Shown here: positions 1 to 6,043 of the stretch, in pieces
Position numbering within the stretch: the first letter of the stretch is position 1
Layout: each line of letters opens with the position of its first letter
Source of the DNA: Dehalococcoidia bacterium
GTDB lineage: Bacteria; Chloroflexota; Dehalococcoidia; GIF9; UBA5629
Assembly: GCA_016927965.1 (NCBI GenBank)
Contig: JAFGLP010000130.1
Coordinates: 1 to 12,840, forward strand
Direction: 5' to 3'
Length of the DNA: 12,840 nucleotides
Notes under the pieces: generated by a model
What the model was told of the DNA's origin: nothing
What the model saw: only the letters and a program-made list of their open reading frames with translations
Database searches by the model: none
Translations under genes and position numbers: made by a program

Positions 1-865
1 AGCCAGGCACTGTAAAAAGCTGATAGTCGAGGTCAATGAATACATGCCCCGGGTTTTCGGTGATTCCCATCTGCACATCTCCGAAGTAGACTGCGTCGTT
101 GAAAATCATTTGCCTCTTCCGGAAATACCTAATTACGCACCGACACCGGAAGACGAGACTATAGGTAAATATATCGCCGGGATGGTGCCGGACGGAGCGA
201 CGATACAGCTGGGGGTGGGGCGTATTCCGGAAACAGTCACCCGCCACTTAAGAGACCATAAAGATTTGGGCATACACACGGAGATGTTCTGCTCCGGCAT
301 GGTCGACCTGATAGAGGCCGGCGTGATAACGGGAAAAAGGAAAACCATACACGCCCGGAAAAACGTATTTACATTTGCACAAGGCAACAGGCGTATGTTC
401 GATTTCATGAATAACAATCCCTCTATTGAGGGCTATCCCGTCTCATATGTCAACAATCCGGATGTAATAGCGCTGAATGATAATATGGTCTCCATCAATA
501 CCATACTCGAGGTCGACCTTCTGGGCCAGTGCAATTCCGAATTCATGTCAGGTTCACAGTTCAGCGGCACCGGGGGACAGCTTGACTACGTACGCGGCGC
601 CTATAATGCTAAAAACGGCAAATCTATACTGGGATTTAACTCAACAGCCAGGAACGGAAAAGTGTCCAGGATAGTGCATCGCTTTAAAGCCGGTACTGTA
701 ATTACCACACCGCGCACGGATACCCACTACCTGGTCACGGAGTACGGGGCTGTGAATTTAAAGGGCAAGTCCACCAGAGACAGGGCGCTGGATATCATCA
801 GCATAGCACACCCCGCCTTCAGGGACAGTCTGCTGAGGGAAGCCGAGAATATGTACCTGATCTAA
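1..865 (+). CDS. Family I CoA-transferase (acetyl-CoA hydrolase / 4-hydroxybutyrate CoA-transferase family), copy 1, 5'-truncated by window edge
   Basis: The reading frame is open from base 2, so the Met at 44 is internal and the N-terminal third or so lies outside the window. Such enzymes move CoA between an acyl-CoA and a free carboxylate through a glutamyl-CoA thioester, in the cytoplasm. Visible marks are a glycine loop GVGRIP, the segment LGIHTEMFCSGMVDL, FSGTGGQLDYVRGA, and VTEYGAVNLKGKS near the C-terminus. From memory of the Clostridium aminobutyricum 4-hydroxybutyrate CoA-transferase sequence, its catalytic Glu238 lies in an HSEM motif; here the matching Glu is the codon at 281-283, so this copy should be active. 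A second paralog starts 45 bp downstream and is probably co-transcribed. The exact substrate cannot be read from the sequence; acetyl-, butyryl-, 4-hydroxybutyryl- or aromatic acyl-CoA are all possible. Confidence 0.9.
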   Translation, partial: ARHCKKLIVEVNEYMPRVFGDSHLHISEVDCVVENHLPLPEIPNYAPTPEDETIGKYIAGMVPDGATIQLGVGRIPETVTRHLRDHKDLGIHTEMFCSGMVDLIEAGVITGKRKTIHARKNVFTFAQGNRRMFDFMNNNPSIEGYPVSYVNNPDVIALNDNMVSINTILEVDLLGQCNSEFMSGSQFSGTGGQLDYVRGAYNAKNGKSILGFNSTARNGKVSRIVHRFKAGTVITTPRTDTHYLVTEYGAVNLKGKSTRDRALDIISIAHPAFRDSLLREAENMYLI

Positions 866-910
866 TGGAATCCATATACTGGTTTGAAAACAATATATAA
901 GTGAAGCGAG

Positions 911-2218
911 ATGAAAAGCCTGACAGCACAATACAAGCAAAAATTGACCACCCCTGAAAAGGCCGCAGCCCGGGTGAAGAGCGGCGATACAATTGTGTAC
1001 GGGGCCACCATCTCCGAACCACCAGCCCTGCTGGCCGCCATCGCCGATCACATCCGGCAGGACGATCTAAAAGATATCAAGGTCTACTCCAGCCTGCCTA
1101 TGGAGCATTCCGCCAGAACAATCCTGTCGCCGAACCTCGCCGATTGTGTCCAGGCCTATTCATGGTTCGTAACGACCACCGACAGAAGCCGGGTCAAAGT
1201 AGGTCTCAGCTACTACGTGCCCAGTTATATTCACCAGGTACCACGATTCTGCAGCGAACTCATGGATATCGATGTGGTAGTCACCACCGTCTCTCCCATG
1301 GATAAGGCTGGCTATTTTACCTTCGGCGCAGTCAATGACTACTCCTCCGCGGCCGCCAGAAACTGTAAAACACTGATGGTCGAGGTGAATGAAAACATGC
1401 CGCGGGTATTCGGTGATTCGCTCCTTCACATCTCCGAGGTGGATGCCGTCGTGGAAAACCATGTTCCCCTGATAGAGATACCTGTGCCGAAGATGAAGCC
1501 AGAGGATGATATTATTGCCGGGTACATTGCCGGGATGGTCCCCGACGGGGCCACTATCGAGCTGGGCCTGGGAGGCATTCCCAACGCCATTGCAAATATG
1601 TTGAAAAACCACAAAGACCTGGGCATTCATACGGGAGTCTTCGTGCCAGCCATGGTTGACCTGATAGAAAAAGGAGTCATCAACGGCCGGAAGAAAAATC
1701 TGCATTCCCGCAAGCACGTTTTTATAGTGGCCCAGGGCACAAAGAGGATGTACGACTTCATCAATGACAATCCCAGCATGGAAAGCCGATCGGCTTCATA
1801 TGCTGAAAACCCTGCGGTTATCGCTAAAAACGATAACATGATTTCCGTTAATACCGTTATTGAAGTTGACCTGCTGGGCCAGTGCAACGCGGAATTTATG
1901 TCCGGCTCACAGTTCAGTGGAACGGGAGGACAGCTTGATTTTGTGCGCGGGGCGTTTGACTCCAACGGGGGTAAATCCATACAGGCTTTTTATTCCACCG
2001 CCAAAAACGGCAAGGTCTCGCGCGTGGTGCCGCGCTTCGACCCGGGTACCGTGATTACCATTCCCAGGATGGATACCCACTACCTGGCCACGGAATACGG
2101 GGTGGTCAACCTGAAGGGCAGGTCCACCCGGGACAGGGCACTCGATATTATAAGCATCGCACATCCCAGCTTCAGAGACGACCTGCTGCGAGCGGCGGAG
2201 GACATGTACCTTATCTGA
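911..2218 (+). CDS. CoA-transferase family paralog, copy 2, with Gly at the catalytic Glu position
   Basis: This is a full-length protein of 435 residues, the usual size for the 4-hydroxybutyrate CoA-transferase / acetyl-CoA hydrolase family. The first ATG after an in-frame TGA (902-904) is used; the ribosome site (GAAGCGAG) is weak, which fits translation following copy 1. It keeps EPPALLAAIADH (36-47), the glycine loop GLGGIP (219-224), FSGTGGQLDFVRGA and ATEYGVVNLKGRS. By hand alignment the last 118 residues differ from copy 1 at 24 positions (about 80% identical), while the middle part is nearer 57%. The key oddity is residue 242: where copy 1 and the characterised enzyme have Glu in H-T/S-E-M, this protein has HTGVF (codon GGA, 1634-1636), and the following S-G-M-V-D-L is P-A-M-V-D-L. 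It may therefore lack classical transferase activity, act as a partner subunit of copy 1, or do something else with an acyl-CoA. Confidence 0.9.
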   Translation: MKSLTAQYKQKLTTPEKAAARVKSGDTIVYGATISEPPALLAAIADHIRQDDLKDIKVYSSLPMEHSARTILSPNLADCVQAYSWFVTTTDRSRVKVGLSYYVPSYIHQVPRFCSELMDIDVVVTTVSPMDKAGYFTFGAVNDYSSAAARNCKTLMVEVNENMPRVFGDSLLHISEVDAVVENHVPLIEIPVPKMKPEDDIIAGYIAGMVPDGATIELGLGGIPNAIANMLKNHKDLGIHTGVFVPAMVDLIEKGVINGRKKNLHSRKHVFIVAQGTKRMYDFINDNPSMESRSASYAENPAVIAKNDNMISVNTVIEVDLLGQCNAEFMSGSQFSGTGGQLDFVRGAFDSNGGKSIQAFYSTAKNGKVSRVVPRFDPGTVITIPRMDTHYLATEYGVVNLKGRSTRDRALDIISIAHPSFRDDLLRAAEDMYLI

Positions 2219-2235
2219 GCAGGGTAAAACCTGCT
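2218..2235 (+). terminator. Small hairpin just after the CoA-transferase pair, possible weak terminator
   Basis: AGCAGG and CCTGCT form a 6-bp stem around a GTAAAA loop, beginning on the last base of the stop codon. No T-run follows, so it would not be a classical intrinsic terminator. It could slow transcription or stabilise the 3' end of the transcript. A competing pairing uses CCCTGC at 2240-2245. Confidence 0.25.
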
Positions 2236-2318
2236 TCAGCCCTGCGACAGGCGTGTCAAAACATCCTTTAATATACGGCTATAGCTTCCTGAGACTAATG
2301 ATCAAACTATGGCTGCTT

Positions 2319-2603
2319 TTATTTGGCGGCGGCGATGAACTCGTCCAGCGTCTTTGCCTTCAAAGTCTGGACCTTATCGATTCCCCGTCCGGTAATATTC
2401 AGGGCCACCTTGAATATAGTATCGTCGTCGGGAGCTTCAAAGATATTGATGAAATCGTACTGCCCCATGGTGGCATACTGTGCCAGTATTTTTACGCCCA
2501 TGGCCTCGATTTCACGATTATTGGCCTTGATGCGTTTGGGGTCTTTTTTAATAGCCTCTCTCCCTTCCGGAGAAACATTGGTGAGTGCTATGTATATCGG
2601 CAT
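2319..2603 (-). CDS. GYD-domain protein (small alpha/beta-barrel-like, unknown role)
   Basis: This 94-residue protein resembles the GYD family: it opens with MPIYIALTNVSPEG, has a basic helix (EAIKKDPKRIKANNREIEAMG), then ILAQYATMGQYDFINIFEAPDD with the GxYD signature (GQYD in place of GRYD), and ends in a short helix. Family members are small, ferredoxin-like-fold cytoplasmic proteins, often next to metabolic genes, with no settled biochemical function. I chose the ATG at 2603-2601 because AAGGAGG sits 6 nt upstream; an in-frame TTG two codons earlier (2609) would leave no room for that site. It is transcribed convergently with the CoA-transferase pair and divergently from the STAS gene, so it is probably its own transcription unit. 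Confidence 0.8.
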   Translation of the reverse strand: MPIYIALTNVSPEGREAIKKDPKRIKANNREIEAMGVKILAQYATMGQYDFINIFEAPDDDTIFKVALNITGRGIDKVQTLKAKTLDEFIAAAK

Positions 2604-2609
2604 AAACAA

Positions 2610-2616
2610 CCTCCTT
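2610..2616 (-). promoter_or_regulatory. Ribosome binding site fixing the GYD gene start
   Basis: On the minus strand this reads AAGGAGG, a full match to the Shine-Dalgarno core. It lies 6 nt before the ATG at 2603 and directly abuts the TTG at 2609, so it supports the ATG as the true start. Confidence 0.75.
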
Positions 2617-2893
2617 AGTACAGCAACGCTGTCAGTTAAACCACTTTTACCGATGCCAATTCGTATCTTAACATAGAACAGCTACTTCAAGCCAACGCTG
2701 GCCCTTACCCGCCCGAATTTATTGTCAGAAGCAGTGCACACTGCACTATATCATGTGGTGAATAGCATTATATGCCCGATTATTATTTTATTGCAGGCTA
2801 ATTAACACTAAGACCAGCATGAAGGCACGGGCCTTGGTGACGGGAATAGATGATGTAAAAAACCCATTCATGTATTATTATGGAACTTAGCTA
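2617..2893. other. Divergent intergenic region between the GYD and STAS genes
   Basis: About 280 bp separate two divergent genes, so both promoters should lie here, but I could not find a convincing -35/-10 pair on either strand. The only clear structure is a 14-bp inverted repeat at 2731-2744 (GCAGTG-CA-CACTGC). The rest is AT-rich and unremarkable. Confidence 0.4.
2731..2744. repeat. Perfect 6+6 inverted repeat with 2-bp centre, possible operator
   Basis: GCAGTG and CACTGC are exact reverse complements flanking CA. The site is near the middle of the divergent GYD/STAS spacer, where a dimeric regulator could act on both genes. A repeat this short can arise by chance, so the regulatory reading is a guess. 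Confidence 0.25.
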
Positions 2894-4198
2894 ATGAACA
2901 TCAAATCGCAGCGTGACAGCGGCATCCTGGTAGTGGTACCGGAAGGCAGGCTGGATGCCTTTGAAGCTGCCAGTTTAGGCAAAGAGCTTGAAACACTGCT
3001 GAAGGAAGATGACCGCTATCTGGTACTGGATATGGCAGGGGTCCCCTATTTGAGCAGCGGCGGCATCAGGGTCTTGCTGGCCACGCATAAAAAATTGGCC
3101 GGGAAAAACGGCCATGTCTGCCTCTGCTGCCTTATCGAATACCCGGCCCAGGTACTAAAAATGGCCGGCATGGACAGCGTTTTCGTTATCCACGATACGG
3201 TGGAAAAGGCCGTCAGTCAAAGCTCTACCCTTGATAATATGAAGCGCAGCGAGAAAGATTGGAGATCTCTTCCCCGTTACCAAAGAGGAAATACCAGCTT
3301 TTACGTTTACCACTCTTCCGATCACGTCGCCAGGCTGAAAATCGTGGGCAGCCTGATGAAAGTTATGCATGCCACGCTGGAGCCACATGATATCAGGCAG
3401 CGGCACTTTTCGGAAGCCGAGTATTCCATCGGCCTGGGCGCATTGGGCGGCAGCCTGGAAGATTGTCTGCCCCTGCTGGGTGAAATGATGACCAGCGGCG
3501 GCACCATGGTATGGCTGCCCACCGACGGCAATGACACGCCCGATTTCCTCATCCCCCAAAAAGATACAGGTGAAGTCGTAATCCATACTGGTCTTAATTT
3601 AGCTTTAGACGGCGAATTTAACGATATTATGCTGGTGGAGAATGAAGGCGAAGGCATATCCATCACGCTGGGAGACCTGTATGAAGCTGTTTTCGCTATC
3701 GCCCGCCAGCGGCAGACGCCGCACCGCAGCTTGGTAAGCGTGGCCATGGTAGCTGACCTGGATGCGCTTTTCAGCTCCGGCGTCAGAATCTCCCCGATCA
3801 AGGAATTTGCACCGCTTAACCAGGGCCTGATTACAGACCCGGAGAACATCGAGCGGTGGATGGACATCAATACAGAGCCCAAGTTTCCCGGCAGGACCAT
3901 GCTGAGCTTCGGGTTGGGGCTGGATCTGACCGCCGATCGGTCGGGACTGTCCAAAGAGGCCCTGGATAACGTGTTTTATATGCATCCGGCCAATGTTGGC
4001 AACAAGAAAATGCTGCTTCATAACCATGGCGTGGTTTTTGAGAACCTGCAGTGGCAGCATACCCTGGACCTGGACAGCGAGATAAGGCGCATCGCACGCC
4101 AAGGCGAGTTCGTGGATATGCGACATCTGCTGGACACCACGCGTATAACACGGGCCATCGCCGGCATCTCATATATTACCGATATCAAGCCTGAGTAA
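2894..4198 (+). CDS. STAS-domain (anti-sigma-factor-antagonist-like) protein with long unrecognised C-terminal region
   Basis: The 434-residue protein begins with a STAS domain (about 1-108): a beta strand ILVVVPEGRLDA, YLVLDMAGVPYLSSGGIRVLL, and a final helix. In SpoIIAA-type antagonists the phosphorylated Ser follows Asp in a D-S-S-G motif; here it reads L-S-S-G (Ser54/Ser55), so serines are present but the preceding Asp is not. Residues from about 115 to the end form one or more soluble domains I do not recognise, with marks such as SIGLGALGGSLEDC, MVWLPTDGNDTPDF and FGLGLDLTADRSG. No kinase or PP2C phosphatase motif is apparent, and there is no membrane segment. The ATG lies two codons after an in-frame TAG (2888-2890), with only a weak GGAA upstream. 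An SDR gene starts 28 bp downstream, suggesting an operon. Role in a partner-switching signalling pathway is an inference from the STAS part alone. Confidence 0.8.
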   Translation: MNIKSQRDSGILVVVPEGRLDAFEAASLGKELETLLKEDDRYLVLDMAGVPYLSSGGIRVLLATHKKLAGKNGHVCLCCLIEYPAQVLKMAGMDSVFVIHDTVEKAVSQSSTLDNMKRSEKDWRSLPRYQRGNTSFYVYHSSDHVARLKIVGSLMKVMHATLEPHDIRQRHFSEAEYSIGLGALGGSLEDCLPLLGEMMTSGGTMVWLPTDGNDTPDFLIPQKDTGEVVIHTGLNLALDGEFNDIMLVENEGEGISITLGDLYEAVFAIARQRQTPHRSLVSVAMVADLDALFSSGVRISPIKEFAPLNQGLITDPENIERWMDINTEPKFPGRTMLSFGLGLDLTADRSGLSKEALDNVFYMHPANVGNKKMLLHNHGVVFENLQWQHTLDLDSEIRRIARQGEFVDMRHLLDTTRITRAIAGISYITDIKPE

Positions 4199-4226
4199 GA
4201 TAGACCTGCACTGAAAAGGGAAAAAG

Positions 4227-5024
4227 ATGCAAAACGGAAAAGGCAAACAGGCGCTGATAACGGGGGCATCCTCCGGTATCGGTGAAGTCTACGCCCGCAA
4301 GCTGGCTTCGCTGGGCTATGACCTTATCCTGACAGCCAGGCGCAGGGACAGACTGGAAGCCATCGCAAAGGAGCTGCAGGACCATTTTTCTATAGCCGTA
4401 TGCGTACTGCCCTGCGACCTTTCACGGGAAGAGGGTATGGACCTGACCGCGGAGAAAATAAGGCAGACCGGCAACCTGGCCGTGCTCATCAATAACGCAG
4501 GTTTCGGCGCGCTGGGAGGATTCGCCGATTGCGATGCCGGCAAGTCGCTCGACATGGTAGCCGTCCATGTGACGGCGGCCACGCTCCTGACCAGGGCCGC
4601 CCTGCCCGGTATGAGAGAGCGCAGAGAGGGAATCATTATTAACGTAGCATCCCTGGGCGCTTTCCTGCCCGCTGACGGAAATGTAGTCTATGGGGCTACC
4701 AAGGCTTACCTGGTCGCCTTCTCTGAAAGCCTTCAGATAGAGCTGAAGGGCACGGGCGTGGCAGTGCAGGCGCTGTGCCCGGGTTTTACACGTACCGGGT
4801 TTCATTCCACCGGCGAGTTCAGCAGCACCGATTTATCTTATATACCGGCTTTCCTCTGGATATCCGCTGAAGACGTGGTGGCACAATCATGGCGGGCCGC
4901 CGGGAAAAAACAGACTATCTGCGTCCCCGGCACTATTTACCGCATCGCGTATACCTTGAGGGGACCGATTGCCTTTATTGCGAAGTTCCGGAAGAGCAGG
5001 ATAAATGCGCCTGCAAAGGCCTGA
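4227..5024 (+). CDS. Short-chain dehydrogenase/reductase (SDR), DltE/COG0300-like
   Basis: This 265-residue enzyme carries the classical SDR marks: nucleotide-binding TGASSGIG (12-19), NNAG (89-92), catalytic Ser in NVAS (Ser142), YGATK with Tyr155 and Lys159, and PG (185-186). TARRRDRL at 36-43 after the second beta strand, with several Arg, suggests a preference for NADP(H). The C-terminal VPGTIYRI resembles the group often called DltE-like, which reduces or oxidises hydroxyl/keto groups on varied substrates. One oddity is H114 (codon CAT) in V-H-V-T, where the group normally has the Asn of the N-S-Y-K tetrad. It lies 28 bp after the STAS gene and overlaps the methyltransferase start by 20 bp, so the three are likely one operon. 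The substrate cannot be deduced. Confidence 0.9.
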   Translation: MQNGKGKQALITGASSGIGEVYARKLASLGYDLILTARRRDRLEAIAKELQDHFSIAVCVLPCDLSREEGMDLTAEKIRQTGNLAVLINNAGFGALGGFADCDAGKSLDMVAVHVTAATLLTRAALPGMRERREGIIINVASLGAFLPADGNVVYGATKAYLVAFSESLQIELKGTGVAVQALCPGFTRTGFHSTGEFSSTDLSYIPAFLWISAEDVVAQSWRAAGKKQTICVPGTIYRIAYTLRGPIAFIAKFRKSRINAPAKA

Positions 5025-5607
5025 CTGTGAGGATATCTTGACTCTAGCTGATAAACTGCTGTACAGGAAGGGCACCTGCCCCTGGTGGTTCTGCTTCACC
5101 TTCGATAATCCCGTTCGCAGGTGGCTGCAGGACCCGCAGAAAGTCCTGCAGGGGATGGTCGAAGAGGGCCAGACCGTATATGATATCGGCTGCGGCATGG
5201 GATTTTTCTCCCGTACCCTGGCACAAATGGTGGGTAAGGAAGGCAGGGTCATTTGCGTGGACCTGCAGAAAGAGATGCTGGCAGCGGCCAGGCGCAAGGC
5301 AGAGCATGAAGGACTGGACAGCCGTATGCAATTCCAGCAGTGCACGCCAGAAAGCCTGGGCCTGCGTGAAAAAGCGGATTTCACCCTGGCTTTCTGGATG
5401 GTCCATGAGGTGCAGGATAAAAAGCGCTTCCTGGTTGAAATCAGGGCAGCCTTGAAACCGGGAGGGAACTTGCTGCTGGTTGAACCTAAAATACACGTAA
5501 CCGTCGATACCTTCACTGACACCGTATCTAAAGCCCTTGAAGCAGGATTCGCCGTTGCTGGCATGCCGTCAGTCCCCATGAGCAGGGCTGCGCTTTTACA
5601 GGCATAG
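5005..5607 (+). CDS. Class I SAM-dependent methyltransferase
   Basis: The 200-residue protein has the Rossmann methyltransferase core: motif I VYDIGCGMGFFS (58-69) binds SAM, Asp86 in VICVDL ends strand 2, and ADFTLAFWMVHEV then LKPGGNLLLVEP match motifs IV to VI. The N-terminal WWFCFTFDNPVRRWLQDP and the end MSRAALLQA fit a small UbiE-like group of predicted methyltransferases, so the protein looks complete. The start ATG is inside the SDR gene (20-bp overlap) with AGGA 4 nt upstream, a sign of coupled translation. The methyl acceptor is unknown; small molecules are more likely than nucleic acids given the domain make-up. Confidence 0.88.
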   Translation: MRLQRPDCEDILTLADKLLYRKGTCPWWFCFTFDNPVRRWLQDPQKVLQGMVEEGQTVYDIGCGMGFFSRTLAQMVGKEGRVICVDLQKEMLAAARRKAEHEGLDSRMQFQQCTPESLGLREKADFTLAFWMVHEVQDKKRFLVEIRAALKPGGNLLLVEPKIHVTVDTFTDTVSKALEAGFAVAGMPSVPMSRAALLQA

Positions 5608-5760
5608 CAGGCAACGCGTAACCGGGGCATATTATCAAACGGTAATGTAACTTTTTTCTTTCCTCCGTCAACGGTAGTCAAATCTCCCTCAAAAGATAGA
5701 ACATTGCAATCCGGCAAACAGGCTTTGAGGAAAAGCAGAGGGCCAATGCTACAGGATAAA
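5608..5760. other. Non-coding spacer after the methyltransferase
   Basis: This stretch follows the STAS-SDR-methyltransferase set. It contains a T-run (5652-5657) that could serve transcription termination, but I find no strong hairpin in front of it. A long minus-strand frame crosses it and runs antisense through the methyltransferase; it has no recognisable family features and I regard it as spurious. Confidence 0.4.
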
Positions 5761-5952
5761 ATGCCAACACGGGGACCTAAGATAGTCAGCCTTGAGCTCA
5801 CGCCCGTTAAAGTCCCCTTCAAGCAGGTGGTTATGGAAGCCATGAAGGCGGTGGGAGGGCTGGGGATGGCCATCCCGGCGAGCAGATCGGTGGACTTCCC
5901 GGCCAGGCAATACCATGATCCAATAGGACTGCCATACTTATCCGATTCTTGA
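5761..5952 (+). pseudogene. Probable N-terminal remnant of a mandelate racemase / enolase-superfamily gene
   Basis: A 63-codon frame begins at an ATG with AGGA 4 nt upstream. Its first 40 residues contain KIVSLELTPVKVPFK, very like the opening beta strand of mandelate racemase / muconate lactonizing enzymes, followed by MEAMKAVGGLGMAIPA. Family members are about 350-400 residues with a TIM barrel carrying the catalytic Lys and metal ligands; none of that is here. After about residue 40 the sequence loses any resemblance and stops at TGA 5950-5952. I read this as a gene fragment left by deletion or rearrangement. It could instead be chance similarity or a tiny real protein. The stop codon sits inside the -35 box of the promoter for the next gene. 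Confidence 0.42.
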
Positions 5953-5977
5953 CACTGGCAGCCTTTATATTTATGAT
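5949..5977 (+). promoter_or_regulatory. Near-consensus sigma-70 promoter upstream of the GH29 gene
   Basis: TTGACA (5949-5954) is a perfect -35 box; exactly 17 bp later comes TATGAT (5972-5977), one mismatch from TATAAT. Transcription would start near 5984 and give a leader of about 60 nt before the ATG at 6044. It is one of the two best promoters in the window and should drive the GH29 and binding-protein pair. Confidence 0.75.
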
Positions 5978-6043
5978 AGCCGTACACACAGCAGTATCAC
6001 AGGGTCAGGTTCGGCGGCATAATTTCCATTATTCGGAGGCAGG

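Noticed and set aside
44..46. ATG at 44 as the start of CoA-transferase copy 1
   Set aside because: The frame is open upstream to base 2 and those residues align with the interior of copy 2 (C-K-x-L-x-V-E-V-N-E), so this Met is internal.
1160..1717. A 185-codon minus-strand frame inside CoA-transferase copy 2
   Set aside because: It lies antisense to a well-conserved family gene and has no recognisable motif.
2253..2618. A 121-codon plus-strand frame over the GYD gene
   Set aside because: The minus-strand GYD protein has a perfect ribosome site and family motifs; the plus frame has neither.
3155..4172. Several minus-strand frames of 100-210 codons inside the STAS gene
   Set aside because: They are shadow frames of a gene with a clear STAS domain and show no motif or start signal of their own.
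4887..5987. A 366-codon open frame on the minus strand antisense to the SDR end and the methyltransferase
   Set aside because: It is antisense to a gene with clear methyltransferase motifs, its translation is rich in Ser, Cys and Thr in shadow-frame style, and no domain or ribosome site is seen.
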